Assembly (NCBI RefSeq): GCF_024730785.1
Contig: NZ_CP102830.1
Span: 372,001-436,000 of the forward strand
DNA: 64,000 bases
Reading direction: 5' to 3'
Source: Pseudomonas sp. LS44
Lineage (GTDB): Bacteria > Pseudomonadota > Gammaproteobacteria > Pseudomonadales > Pseudomonadaceae
Part shown: positions 39,846 to 48,725 of the stretch, one piece after another
Layout of the letters: every line of letters starts with the position of its first letter
Position numbering within the stretch: position 1 is the first letter of the stretch
Position numbers and translations under genes: made by a program
Notes under the pieces: generated by a model
Seen by the model: only the letters and a program-made list of their open reading frames with translations
What the model was told of the DNA's origin: nothing
The model's database searches: none

Positions 39846-40349
39846 GTGAAACACCTTGTTGCCCTACTGACCCTCATCGCTCTGCCAGTCTTGGCCGCCG
39901 AGCCGACGCTGTATGGCCGTTACGAGTACATCAAGCTGCCCGAGCTGAAGCAGACCTTCAAAGCCAAGATGGACACCGGCGCGCTGACCGCCTCGCTGTC
40001 GGCCAGGGACATCGAGCGCTTCAGCCGCGATGGCGAGGACTGGGTGCGCTTCAAGCTGGCCACCAAGGATGCCGATAACACCGTCTACGAGCATCAGGTC
40101 GCGCGCATCAGCAAGATCAAGAGCCGGGTCGACGAGGAGGAAGAGGAGGACGCACCGGAGGCCACCAAGCGCCCGGTGATCGATATGCAGATGTGTCTGG
40201 ACGGCGTGACCCGCACCATCGAGGTCAACCTCGCCGACCGCAGCCACTTCAACTACCCGCTGCTGATCGGCGCGCGCGCCCTGCGCGAATTCGACGCCGC
40301 GGTGAACCCAGCACGACGCTTCACCGCCGGCAAGCCCAAGTGTGATTGA
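39846..40349 (+). CDS. Retropepsin-like/'ATP-dependent zinc protease' family protein
   Basis: The 167-residue protein has a signal peptide (MKHLVALLTLIALPVLAAEP) and the motif KMDTGALTASLSA, a D-T-G aspartic protease triad as in the retropepsin-like family PF05618, followed by PVIDMQMCLDGV and PLLIGARAL. The family label 'zinc protease' is historical. It lies just upstream of creBCD; an equivalent gene precedes creBCD in other pseudomonads. Confidence 0.82.
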   Translation: MKHLVALLTLIALPVLAAEPTLYGRYEYIKLPELKQTFKAKMDTGALTASLSARDIERFSRDGEDWVRFKLATKDADNTVYEHQVARISKIKSRVDEEEEEDAPEATKRPVIDMQMCLDGVTRTIEVNLADRSHFNYPLLIGARALREFDAAVNPARRFTAGKPKCD

Positions 40350-40399
40350 CGCCTGAGCAGGCATTCGGCACTTTCCCCGGCTCCCACTCGGGAGCGCAA

Positions 40400-40540
40400 G
40401 AATCTGTTCCAAATCTTGCGAGCTAGGACGAGACAAGGCAGAAGCCGCCGAGGAAGCGCAGTTTACGAGTTGTAAATGAGCATTCCGAGGCGGCTTCTAA
40501 CGCAGTATCGTCGACGCGCAGCTGATTTGGAGCAGGTTCG
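40400..40540. repeat. 140-bp palindromic dispersed element, copy 2
   Basis: Outer arms lie at about 40400-40416 (gaatctgttccaaatct) and 40522-40538. Inner arms are agaagccgcc (40440-40449) and ggcggcttct (40489-40498). The core agtttacgagttgtaaatga is nearly the same as in copy 1 (1251-1392, read on the minus strand). It ends 8 bp before the creB start, so it carries or displaces the creB promoter and ribosome site. Confidence 0.85.
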
Positions 40541-40547
40541 GGATGCC

Positions 40548-41228
40548 ATGGCGCACATACTGATAGTCGAAGACGAAGCGGCAATCGCCGACACGCTGAT
40601 CTACGCCCTGCACGGCGAAGGCTTCACCACCACCTGGCTGAGCCTGGCCGGTGCCGCCCTGGAGTTCCAGCGGCAGACCCCGGCCGACCTGTGGATTCTC
40701 GACGTCGGCCTGCCCGACATCAGCGGCTTCGAGGCCTGCAAGCGGCTGCGGCGCTTCTCCGAGGTGCCGGTGATCTTCCTCACCGCGCGCGACGGCGAGA
40801 TCGACCGGGTGGTCGGCCTGGAAATCGGTGCCGACGACTACGTGGTCAAGCCGTTCAGCCCGCGCGAGGTGGCGGCGCGGGTCAAGGCGATCCTCAAGCG
40901 CGTCGCCCCGCTTGTGCCGGCAGCGGTCGGCGACGCCGGGCCATTTGAGGTCGACAGTCTGCGCCAGCGCATCCGTTACCACGGCCAGGCGCTGAGCCTG
41001 ACCCGCCATGAGTTCCGCCTGCTCGAGCAACTGCTCGGCCAGCCGGAGCGGGTGTTCAGCCGCGAGCAGCTGCTCGATGGCCTCGGCGTGGCGGCCGACG
41101 CCGGTTACGAACGCAACATCGACAGCCACATCAAGAGCCTGCGCGCCAAGCTGCGCCAGGTTGCCGTCGCCGAGCCGATCCAGACCCACCGCGGCCTCGG
41201 CTACAGCTATGCGCCGGAGCACGCCTGA
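40548..41228 (+). CDS. creB: Response regulator CreB
   Basis: The 226-residue regulator has an N-terminal receiver domain (ILIVEDEAAIADTL; phosphoacceptor Asp52 in WILDVGLPDISGF; lysine in YVVKPFSPREV) and a C-terminal OmpR-type winged helix (ALSLTRHEFRLLEQLLGQPE, NIDSHIKSLRAKLRQV). It is called CreB because it is followed by CreC and the diagnostic CreD. The start is ATG 40548; the longer frame runs through the repeat. Phosphorylated CreB activates creD and, in pseudomonads, affects beta-lactam response and biofilm traits. Confidence 0.93.
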   Translation: MAHILIVEDEAAIADTLIYALHGEGFTTTWLSLAGAALEFQRQTPADLWILDVGLPDISGFEACKRLRRFSEVPVIFLTARDGEIDRVVGLEIGADDYVVKPFSPREVAARVKAILKRVAPLVPAAVGDAGPFEVDSLRQRIRYHGQALSLTRHEFRLLEQLLGQPERVFSREQLLDGLGVAADAGYERNIDSHIKSLRAKLRQVAVAEPIQTHRGLGYSYAPEHA

Positions 41229-42655
41229 TGCCGCTCGGCATACGTATCTTTCTGGTCTATTTCCTGTTCGTCGGCCTCACCGGCTGGTTCGTGCTGAGCA
41301 CGGTGATGGACGAGATCCGCCCCGGCATGCGCCAGTCCACCGAGGAAACCCTGGTCGATACCGCCAACCTGCTCGCCGAGCTGCTGCGCGACGACGTCAA
41401 GGCCGGCACCCTGGCGCAAAGCCGGCTGCCCGAACTGCTCCGCGCCTACGGCGAGCGCCGGCCGCAGGCGCAGATCTGGGGGGTGACCAAGCGCGAGGTC
41501 AACCACCGCATCTACGTCACCGACGCCCGCGGCATCGTCCTGCTCGATTCCAGCGGAGTTGGCGTCGGTCAGGATTATTCGCGCTGGAACGACGTGTACC
41601 GCACCCTGCGCGGCCAGTACGGCGCGCGCTCGAGTCGCGAAGACCCGAATGATTCGGACTCCTCGGTGATGTACGTGGCGGCGCCGATCATGGATGGCTC
41701 GACCATCATCGGCGTAGTCTCGGTGGCCAAGCCGAATCGCACCCTGCAGCCCTACATCGAACGCTCGCAACGCCGCCTGGGCTGGCTCGGCGGCGGGCTG
41801 ATCGGCCTCGGCCTGCTGATCGGCGGGTTGCTGTCCTGGTGGCTGAGCCGCGCCCTCGGTCGCCTGACCCGCTACGCCGAGGCGGTCAGCGCTGGGCAGC
41901 GTGCCGAACTGCCGGTCTACCGCGGCGGCGAGTTGGCGCAACTGGCCGTGGCGGTCGAGGCAATGCGCACCCAACTGGAGGGCAAGGCCTACGTCGAGCG
42001 CTACGTGCATACCCTGACCCACGAGTTGAAGAGCCCGCTGGCGGCGATTCGCGGCGCCGCCGAACTGCTGCACGGCGAGATGCCGGTCGAGCAGCGCGAG
42101 CGCTTCGTCGGCAACATCGACAGCGAGAGCGCGCGTCTGCAGCAGCTGATCGAGCGGCTCCTGCTGCTGGCCCAGGTCGAGCAGCGCCAAGGCCTGGAAG
42201 AGCGCGTCGCGGTGCCGCTGCGCGCGCTGGTCGAGGAACTTTGCCAGGCTCAGGCGGCACGCTTGCAGCAGGCTGGGTTGCGGGTCGACAACCGCATCGA
42301 CGCGGATCTGACGGCCAGCGGCGAGCGTTTTTTGCTGCGCCAGGCGCTGGCCAATCTGCTCGACAACGCCGTGGATTTCACGGCGGCGGGCGGCGAGTTG
42401 CGGTTCAGCGCCGAGTGCGTCGGCGAACGCCTGATTTTGCGTCTGTTCAACCCTGGGCCGGCGATTCCCGACTATGCCTTGGCGCGTCTCACCGAGCGCT
42501 TCTACTCGCTGGCGCGCCCGCACACCGGGCGCAAGAGCACCGGCCTGGGCCTCAACTTCGTCGCCGAAGTCGCCGAGCTGCATGGCGGGCGGTTAGCGGT
42601 GGTGAACGTCGAGGCTGGCGTCGAGGCCCGTCTGGAGCTGCTAGCGGACGGTTGA
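41228..42655 (+). CDS. creC: Sensor histidine kinase CreC
   Basis: The 475-residue kinase has a first helix FLVYFLFVGLTGWFVL, a periplasmic sensor domain of about 150 residues, a second helix (LGGGLIGLGLLIGGLLSWWL) and a HAMP region. The H box THELKSPLAAIRGAAEL follows, with the phospho-accepting His265, then N box NLLDNAVDF and G box STGLGLNF. Its ATG overlaps the creB stop by one base (TGATG), so the two are translated together. The signal sensed is not known. Confidence 0.94.
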   Translation: MPLGIRIFLVYFLFVGLTGWFVLSTVMDEIRPGMRQSTEETLVDTANLLAELLRDDVKAGTLAQSRLPELLRAYGERRPQAQIWGVTKREVNHRIYVTDARGIVLLDSSGVGVGQDYSRWNDVYRTLRGQYGARSSREDPNDSDSSVMYVAAPIMDGSTIIGVVSVAKPNRTLQPYIERSQRRLGWLGGGLIGLGLLIGGLLSWWLSRALGRLTRYAEAVSAGQRAELPVYRGGELAQLAVAVEAMRTQLEGKAYVERYVHTLTHELKSPLAAIRGAAELLHGEMPVEQRERFVGNIDSESARLQQLIERLLLLAQVEQRQGLEERVAVPLRALVEELCQAQAARLQQAGLRVDNRIDADLTASGERFLLRQALANLLDNAVDFTAAGGELRFSAECVGERLILRLFNPGPAIPDYALARLTERFYSLARPHTGRKSTGLGLNFVAEVAELHGGRLAVVNVEAGVEARLELLADG

Positions 42656-42769
42656 TCCACCGTCCGTAGGGCGTACTCGCGCAGCAGTACGCCGTCGGAG
42701 GCCGGCAGCGGACTGTTCGCTGGCGCTCCTGAGTCCGCCCTACGTTCCTACGGAAGCGCCGCCGGGCGC

Positions 42770-42785
42770 TTCACACACTATCCAC
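42770..42785 (+). promoter_or_regulatory. CreB-binding box (cre tag) upstream of creD
   Basis: The sequence ttcacacactatccac matches the published CreB consensus TTCAC-N6-TTCAC in spacing with one mismatch in the second half-site. It lies about 80 bp before the creD start, where such a site is expected. Confidence 0.6.
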
Positions 42786-42864
42786 CCAATCTCCATTCGC
42801 GCCCCACGCAGCCTGCACACACGCTGCTCAGACTGCCTCCATTCATCCCGAATGGAGAGTCGCC

Positions 42865-44220
42865 ATGAGCCGTACCCTGGGTTTCAAGTTGGGCATCGTC
42901 GCCCTGTTGATCGTCCTGTTAATGATCCCGCTGATGCTGATCGACGGCCTGGTCGACGAGCGTCAGCAACTGCGCGACGGTGTGCTCGACGACATCGCCC
43001 GTAGTTCCAGTTACAGCCAGCAGATCACCGGACCGATCCTGGTGGTGCCATACCGGCGCACCGTGCGCGAGTGGAAGACCCACGAGAAGAGCGGCGAGCG
43101 CTACCTGGAAGAGCGCGAAGTGCGCAGCCGCCTGTATTTCCTGCCCGAGCGGTTCGCCCTCGACGGCACGGTGAAGACCGAGCTGCGCTACCGCGGTATT
43201 TACCAGGCGCGCCTGTTCCATAGCGATAACCAGCTCAGCGGGCGCTTCGAAGTGCCGGCGCAGTTCGGCATCCGCGAGAATTTCGCCGATTATCGTTTCG
43301 AGCCGGCGTTCCTTGCGGTCGGCATCAGCGACATCCGCGGGATCAAGAATGACCTCAAGCTGCGCATCGGCGGGCAGACCCTGAGCTTCGCGCCGGGGAG
43401 CGGCGACTCGCGGCTGGGCAACGGCGTGCATGTGCCGCTGGCGTTGCTCGATGGCAGCAGCGCGCAGGCCTTCAACTTCTCCTTCGAGCTCAAACTGCAG
43501 GGCACCGGCCAGCTCGGCGTCACCCCGGTCGGTCGCGACAGCCGTGTGGCGCTGAGTTCCGACTGGCCGCACCCGAGTTTCGTCGGCAGCTACCTGCCGA
43601 GTGAGCGGGAGATCAGCGGCAAGGGCTTCGTCGCTCGTTGGCAGACCAGTTTCTTCGCCACCAACCTCGAGGAAGCGCTGCGCGACTGTGTGCGCCACGA
43701 GCGTTGCGAGGCGTTCAGCGGGCCGAGCCTGGGCGTCAGCTTCGTCGACCCGGTCGACCAGTATCTGAAGAGCGAACGGGCGATCAAATACGCGCTGCTG
43801 TTCATCGCCCTGACCTTCGCCGCGTTCTTCCTCTTCGAAGTGCTCAAGCGTCTGGCGGTGCACCCGGTGCAGTACGGCCTGGTCGGCTTGGCCCTGGCGC
43901 TGTTCTACCTGCTGCTGTTGTCACTCTCCGAACACCTCGGCTTCGCCCTGGCCTATGGGATTTCTGCGAGCGCCTGCGTGCTGATGGTCGGCGTCTACGT
44001 CAGCGGCGTGCTGCACAGTTGGCTGCGCGGCGGCGGCTTCACCGCGTTGCTGGCGGCGCTCTACGCGATGCTCTATGCGCTGCTCAGCGCCGAGGATTAC
44101 GCGCTGCTGATGGGCTCACTGCTGGTGTTCGGCCTGCTCGCCGCCGTCATGCTGCTGACTCGCAAGTTGGATTGGTACGGCGTGGGTCGCGGCGACGCGG
44201 CTCGCCAGGAGGTGCAGTGA
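42865..44220 (+). CDS. creD: Inner membrane protein CreD
   Basis: The 451-residue protein has the CreD pattern: an N-terminal helix (FKLGIVALLIVLLMIPLML), a long periplasmic part (YRRTVREWKTHEKSGERYL; YRGIYQARLFHS; GVSFVDPVDQYLKSERAIKY just before the membrane), and a C-terminal bundle of about five helices. CreD is the main target of CreBC and is linked to envelope integrity and beta-lactam resistance. The ATG follows GGAGAGTCGCC. Confidence 0.95.
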   Translation: MSRTLGFKLGIVALLIVLLMIPLMLIDGLVDERQQLRDGVLDDIARSSSYSQQITGPILVVPYRRTVREWKTHEKSGERYLEEREVRSRLYFLPERFALDGTVKTELRYRGIYQARLFHSDNQLSGRFEVPAQFGIRENFADYRFEPAFLAVGISDIRGIKNDLKLRIGGQTLSFAPGSGDSRLGNGVHVPLALLDGSSAQAFNFSFELKLQGTGQLGVTPVGRDSRVALSSDWPHPSFVGSYLPSEREISGKGFVARWQTSFFATNLEEALRDCVRHERCEAFSGPSLGVSFVDPVDQYLKSERAIKYALLFIALTFAAFFLFEVLKRLAVHPVQYGLVGLALALFYLLLLSLSEHLGFALAYGISASACVLMVGVYVSGVLHSWLRGGGFTALLAALYAMLYALLSAEDYALLMGSLLVFGLLAAVMLLTRKLDWYGVGRGDAARQEVQ

Positions 44221-44546
44221 TGGGCCGCGCCATCCTGCAATTCACTGCCTGCTTGGCGATTGGTCTGGTGCTCGGGGTGATCGCCCTGGTGCTACTGTTG
44301 TTCACCGGCGAAATGGGCCTGGTGAAGGGCTTCGTGCTCAGCGGCACGCCACTCGCCTACCTGGCGCTGAGCGTGCTGCCGGACGCTTTCTGGCTGTGGC
44401 TGACCGGCATCCATGACGCTGCCGCCAGCAGCACTCTGCGCTCGTTTCTCGAGCTGTGCGCGGCGCTCGGCCAGCTCGCTCTGCTGCTGGCGCTGGGCTT
44501 GTATTGGACGCTGTGCCGGGAGCCAGACGATGGCCATGCTGAGTGA
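44220..44546 (+). CDS. Small membrane protein following creD
   Basis: The 108-residue product starts at the ATG overlapping the creD stop (TGATG). It has three hydrophobic helices (CLAIGLVLGVIALVLLLF, then ALSVLPDAFWLWLTG, then ALGQLALLLALGLYW). It is unknown, but its coupling to creD says it belongs to the Cre response. A further small frame from 44530 overlaps its end and is not supported. Confidence 0.7.
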   Translation: MGRAILQFTACLAIGLVLGVIALVLLLFTGEMGLVKGFVLSGTPLAYLALSVLPDAFWLWLTGIHDAAASSTLRSFLELCAALGQLALLLALGLYWTLCREPDDGHAE

Positions 44547-44646
44547 CGAGCGCGCGCTGGGCGCCCGTCTGGCGCGGCAGATTGCCCTGTTGTTCCCGCC
44601 ACGCTTCTGGCCGCCGGCAGTGCGCGGCGGGTCGTCGCCAGATTCG

Positions 44647-44790
44647 TAGGGTGGGTTAGCCGTAGGCGTAACCCACCGAGCAGGCGGGCCGCCAGTGTTC
44701 CGAACGATGCCGCTGGTGGGTTACGCCGCTACGCGGCTAACCCGTCCTACAAAAGCGGTGCGCAACGCTTAACGGGGACGTAGCCTGTTG
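44647..44790. repeat. gtagggtgggttagccgt repeat, double with long-form flank
   Basis: Two palindromes (from 44647, and an inverted one at 44714-44752) are followed by the inverted flank acaaaagcggtgcgcaacgc/ttaacggggacgtag. The space between the Cre and Fiu clusters carries no gene. Confidence 0.8.
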
Positions 44791-44796
44791 TTTCCG

Positions 44797-44985
44797 TCAC
44801 GGCTCAGGCCGCTGGCCGCGCGGCAGCAGCGCCCAGTAGCCGAGCAGCGCGGCCAGGCCGAGGCCGAGCCAGGCCAGTGCGTCCCACAGGCCGTCGCCGA
44901 GCAAGGCGGTCAACAGCCCGGCGAAGCCGAGCAGGGCGAGTAGCAGCGGGGCGGCGAATACTCGCCACAAACTCTGCCGCTTCAT
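44797..44985 (-). CDS. Small membrane protein of the ferrichrome cluster
   Basis: The 62-residue protein MKRQSLWRVFAAPLLLALLG... has two hydrophobic helices. Its ATG overlaps the stop of the PepSY gene (ATGA), so it is cotranslated. Similar small proteins often close PepSY/TonB receptor operons; their function is unknown. Confidence 0.65.
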   Translation of the reverse strand: MKRQSLWRVFAAPLLLALLGFAGLLTALLGDGLWDALAWLGLGLAALLGYWALLPRGQRPEP

Positions 44986-46115
44986 GGCTGCACCTCACGC
45001 GCCGCATGCGGCGTGCCGGGCAACGGACCGCGGCGGCTCCACCACAGGTACAGGCCGCTGCCGAGGACGACGATGGTCAGCACGTCGAGCAGCGCCCAGA
45101 GGATCTGCATCGGCCGCCCGCCGTAGTCGCCGAAGTGCAGCGGCTGCGACAGCGACAGCGCACTCATGTACCAGGGTCGCGTGCCGACCGCGGTCACCGC
45201 CAGGCTCTGTGCGTCGATCAGCACTGGTGTCCACAGGTGCGCGGTGAGGTGCGTGCTGCCCTTCATGAACACCGTGTAGTGGTGCGCGCTGGAGAAGCGC
45301 GTGCCGGGGAAGGCGATGAAGTCCGGTTGCATGTTCGGTGCCGCAGCGGCGGCGATGCGCAGCACGTCGGTCGCCGGCGCGCGCGTGGTCAGTGGCGGGG
45401 CGTCGCGGTACGGCTCGATCAGCGCGGCCAGGCTGTCGTGGCGCCAGGCGGCGATCACCAGATCGTTGCAGGCGCTGATCACTCCGGTGATGCCGACCAC
45501 CAGCGCCCAGCTCAGGGTGACGATGCCGATCAGGTTGTGCAGGTCGAGCCAGCGGGTGCGCGCCGACTTGTGCCGGCGCACCTCGGCGAAGCGCAGACGG
45601 CGCATGAACGGCGCGTAGAGCACCACCCCGGAGACGATGGCGACCACGAACAGCAGGCCCATGAAGGCCAGCAGCAGCTTGCCGGGCAGGCCGGCGAACA
45701 TGTCCACGTGCAGGCGCAGCATGAGCATCATGAAGCCGCCGTTGGCCGCCGGCATGGCCACCGCCTCGCCCGTGCGTGCGTCGAGCATGAAGGTGTGCGA
45801 GGAATTCGGCTCGGTGCCGGCCGTGGCGGCGGTGATCGCTACCACGCCGTTCGGCTCGTCCTCCTCCCAGCCGAGGTACTGCATCACTTCGCCGGGACGG
45901 TGCTTCTCCGCTGCCTCGACCAGTTGCTGCAGGTCGAGCTGCGGGGTACCCGGCGCCAGCTCGCGCAGTTCCGGCGCGTCGCTGAGCAGGTGCTCGAGTT
46001 CGTGGTGGAAGATCAGCGGCAAACCGGTCAGCGCCAGAAGCAGCAGGAACAGGGTGCAGATCAGGCTGGTCCAGGTGTGGACGAAGGACCAGCGGCGAAT
46101 CGTGGTGGCATTCAT
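44982..46115 (-). CDS. PepSY-associated membrane protein of siderophore uptake
   Basis: The 377-residue protein has four membrane helices (HTWTSLICTLFLLLLALTG near the start; LLAFMGLLFVVAIVSGVVL; ALVVGITGVISACNDLVI; LWALLDVLTIVVLGSGLYLWW) with conserved histidines in helix 1 and in the RTRWLDLHNLIG segment, and two PepSY regions in the periplasm. Such proteins act with TonB receptors, probably as ferric reductases that release iron. ATG 46115 was chosen (GGGGAA at good spacing); ATG 46121 is also possible. Confidence 0.85.
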   Translation of the reverse strand: MNATTIRRWSFVHTWTSLICTLFLLLLALTGLPLIFHHELEHLLSDAPELRELAPGTPQLDLQQLVEAAEKHRPGEVMQYLGWEEDEPNGVVAITAATAGTEPNSSHTFMLDARTGEAVAMPAANGGFMMLMLRLHVDMFAGLPGKLLLAFMGLLFVVAIVSGVVLYAPFMRRLRFAEVRRHKSARTRWLDLHNLIGIVTLSWALVVGITGVISACNDLVIAAWRHDSLAALIEPYRDAPPLTTRAPATDVLRIAAAAAPNMQPDFIAFPGTRFSSAHHYTVFMKGSTHLTAHLWTPVLIDAQSLAVTAVGTRPWYMSALSLSQPLHFGDYGGRPMQILWALLDVLTIVVLGSGLYLWWSRRGPLPGTPHAAREVQP

Positions 46116-46128
46116 GGTCATTTCCCCA

Positions 46129-46157
46129 AAAGACCGAGGCCGCTTACAGGCGGCCTC
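46129..46157 (-). terminator. Hairpin between fiuA and the PepSY gene
   Basis: The 8-bp stem gaggccgc/gcggcctc with a 6-nt loop is followed on the minus strand by GGTCTTTT. The weak T tract suggests partial termination or mRNA processing, leaving fiuA more abundant than the genes after it. Confidence 0.5.
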
Positions 46158-46184
46158 GATCATGCGACGCAGCGCGCTAGCGCT

Positions 46185-48578
46185 TTACCATTTGTAGCTG
46201 GCGCTGGCGACGACGCTGCGTTCGTCACCGTAGTAGCACCAGAAGCCGTCGCAGGTGGACAGGTAGTCCTTGTTGAACAGGTTCTTCGCGTCCACCGCCA
46301 GCGCGGCACCGCGCAGGGTGCTGCTCAGGCGGCCGAGGTCGTAGTGCAGCGAGGCGTCGTACACGGTGTAGGAGCCGGTGTGGCCGACCCAGGTGTTGGC
46401 GGTGTTGCCGTAGCTGTCACCTACATAGCGCGCACCGGCGCCGATGCCGAAACCGTCGAGCAGACCGGCGTGCCAGGTGTAGTCGGCCCAGGTGGTGGCC
46501 TGGTTGCGCGGCATCTGCTGCATGCGATTGCCCTTGTCCGCGCCGTTCTGGATCTCAGAGTCGTTGTAGGCGTAGGAGGCGACCAGCTTAAGGTTGTCGG
46601 TGACGTCGGAGGTGGCTTCCAGCTCCAGGCCACGGACTTTCAGTTCGCCGATCTGGCGGGTGATGCTGCCTTCGGTGACGCTGACGTTCTGCTGGGTCAG
46701 GTCGAACACTGCGGCGGTCAGCAGCGTGTTGCTGCCCGGCGGCTGGTACTTGATGCCGACTTCGTACTGCTTGCCCTCGGTGGGCTCGAACGAGGTGGTA
46801 CTGCTGACGGTGGCGCCCATCGCCGGCTGGAACGATTCGGCGTAGGACACGTACGGCGCCAGGCCATTGTCGAACAGGTAGCTGAGACCGACGTTGCCGC
46901 TGAACACAACGTCGCGCTGGGTGTTAGTAACGTCGCCCTGATTGTAGAAGGTAGTGCCGGTGTGCACCCAGTCTTCGCGGCCACCGATGGTCAGGCGCCA
47001 GTTGTCGAGGGCGATCTGGTCCTGCACGTAGAGGCCGGTCTGGCGGGTCTTCTGGTTGTAGTCCTGCAGGGTGAAGTAGGTCACGCCAGACAGGTCGGCA
47101 CCATAAACCGGCTTGTTGACGTTGATCGACGGCACGCCGAAGCCGTACAGCCACTGGTAGTTGCTATTCGAGCGCTGGTGATCGAGGCCGAGCAGCAGGG
47201 TGTGACTCAGCTCACCAGTCTGGAAGTCGGCCTGGAAGTTATTGTCTACGGCGAACTGGCTGATGTCTTCGTTGACGATGCCGGATTCGCGGGTGACGTT
47301 GCCATTGGCGTCGACGGTATTGAAGGTGCTGACGTTGACCGCCTGGAATTCCAGGTCGCTCTTGGTGTAACGCAGGTTCTGACGGAACTGCCAGACCTCG
47401 TTGAAACGATGGTCGAAGGCATAGCCGAGCGCGTAGTAGGTGCGGTCGTAGAAGTCCCAGTCCGGCTCACCGAGGTTCTTGTGATGGGAGATCTTGCCAA
47501 ACGGCGAGTCGATCTTGGTGCCCTGCAGCGGGAGGAACTGACCGGTGATGCCGGTATCGTCGCGGGTGTACTGCGACAGGAAGGTCAGGTGGGTGTCGTC
47601 GTCGAGGTTCCAGGTCAGGCTCGGGGCGAGGTTGTAGCGCTTGTCCGAGATGTGGTCGATTGGCGTGTCGCTGTCACGCACGGTGCCGCTGACGCGGTAG
47701 GCGAAACGACCGTCGTCGTCGATGGCGCCGGTGCTGTCGAAGCTGATCTGCTTGTGGTTATTGGTGCCGGCCTGCACCTGCACTTCCTGGCTGCTTTCGC
47801 TCTGCGGGCGGCGACTGACCATGTCCAGCAGGCCGCCAGGCGGGGTCTGACCGTAGACCGACGAGGCCGGACCACGCAGCACGGCGATGCGCTCGAGGTT
47901 CCACGGCTCGATCTTCGGGTTGGCGAACGAGCCGACCGGCAGCGGCAGACCGTCGAGGAACTGAGTCGGCACGAAGCCCCGCACTTTCAACCAGTCGGCG
48001 CGCGAGTCGGAGCCGTAGCCACTGCTCAGCACGCCGGCGGTGTAGCGCAGGGCATCGTTGAGGTTAAGGGTTTGCCGATCGTCCAGCTGCTCGCGGGTGA
48101 TCACCGACACCGAGCGCGGCACCTCGATCAGCGGTGTATCGGTCTTGGTGCCGGCGGCGGTGCGCTTGGCGACGTAGCCTTCGACCGGGCCCCAGGCAGC
48201 TTCGCTGTTGCCGGCGGCATTGATGTTGGTCTCCGGCAGCGCCAGCGCCCCTTGCGGCAGCGGCTCCAGGCTGTAGGTGCCGGCGCTGCTTTGTACCAGC
48301 TGCAGGCCGCTGCCGTTGAGGGCTTGGCGCAGGGCAGTGCGCGCGTCGTAATCGCCTTGAATTGGCTGGGCAGTTTTGCCGGCCGTCAGGCTAGGCTCGA
48401 TGCTCAGGACGATCCCGGCATCACTGGCGATCCGGCTCAGCGTGCTGGCCAACGGCGCGGCTGGCAGTTGGTAATGGCGTACGGCAGAATCAGCCTGCGC
48501 CTGCAGGGAGGCACAGCTCAGTGCCAGAGCGGCGGCCAGCAGGGCGGGTCGGAACGGGGTGGTCAACGAGAACGACAT
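46185..48578 (-). CDS. fiuA: TonB-dependent ferrichrome receptor FiuA
   Basis: The 797-residue outer membrane protein has a signal peptide and then an STN signalling domain (YQLPAAPLASTLSRIASDAG), which talks to the anti-sigma factor. The plug follows (IEVPRSVSVITREQLDDR; LERIAVLRGPASSVYGQ; PGGLLDMVSRRP), then a 22-strand barrel ending in the aromatic W of SVVASASYKW. It is called FiuA by the fiuI-fiuR-fiuA order beside creBCD; the ligand could also be another hydroxamate. ATG 48578 was chosen because AGGAG sits 9 bases before it, whereas the ATG at 48587 touches the AGGAG. Confidence 0.9.
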   Translation of the reverse strand: MSFSLTTPFRPALLAAALALSCASLQAQADSAVRHYQLPAAPLASTLSRIASDAGIVLSIEPSLTAGKTAQPIQGDYDARTALRQALNGSGLQLVQSSAGTYSLEPLPQGALALPETNINAAGNSEAAWGPVEGYVAKRTAAGTKTDTPLIEVPRSVSVITREQLDDRQTLNLNDALRYTAGVLSSGYGSDSRADWLKVRGFVPTQFLDGLPLPVGSFANPKIEPWNLERIAVLRGPASSVYGQTPPGGLLDMVSRRPQSESSQEVQVQAGTNNHKQISFDSTGAIDDDGRFAYRVSGTVRDSDTPIDHISDKRYNLAPSLTWNLDDDTHLTFLSQYTRDDTGITGQFLPLQGTKIDSPFGKISHHKNLGEPDWDFYDRTYYALGYAFDHRFNEVWQFRQNLRYTKSDLEFQAVNVSTFNTVDANGNVTRESGIVNEDISQFAVDNNFQADFQTGELSHTLLLGLDHQRSNSNYQWLYGFGVPSINVNKPVYGADLSGVTYFTLQDYNQKTRQTGLYVQDQIALDNWRLTIGGREDWVHTGTTFYNQGDVTNTQRDVVFSGNVGLSYLFDNGLAPYVSYAESFQPAMGATVSSTTSFEPTEGKQYEVGIKYQPPGSNTLLTAAVFDLTQQNVSVTEGSITRQIGELKVRGLELEATSDVTDNLKLVASYAYNDSEIQNGADKGNRMQQMPRNQATTWADYTWHAGLLDGFGIGAGARYVGDSYGNTANTWVGHTGSYTVYDASLHYDLGRLSSTLRGAALAVDAKNLFNKDYLSTCDGFWCYYGDERSVVASASYKW

Positions 48579-48725
48579 TGCGAACATCTCCTAAGCGGGA
48601 ATAAGTCTCAATGTCCTGTTGCCGAAGCAGATTGGAAAAGTGATAGGGCAGGATGAAATTATTTTTACTGGCGGCGAGATCGATCGGTTTTCCCGGCTAT
48701 AGAAGCGGCCCTCGTGGCTTAACTT

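Noticed and set aside
44530..44649. Possible small gene (about 39 codons) after the creD-linked membrane protein
   Set aside because: Overlaps the preceding gene and ends in a repeat; no ribosome site or known pattern.
44877..48656. Open frame of 1259 codons on the plus strand over the PepSY and fiuA genes
   Set aside because: It is an antisense shadow of high-GC coding DNA; the minus-strand frames carry complete conserved domains.
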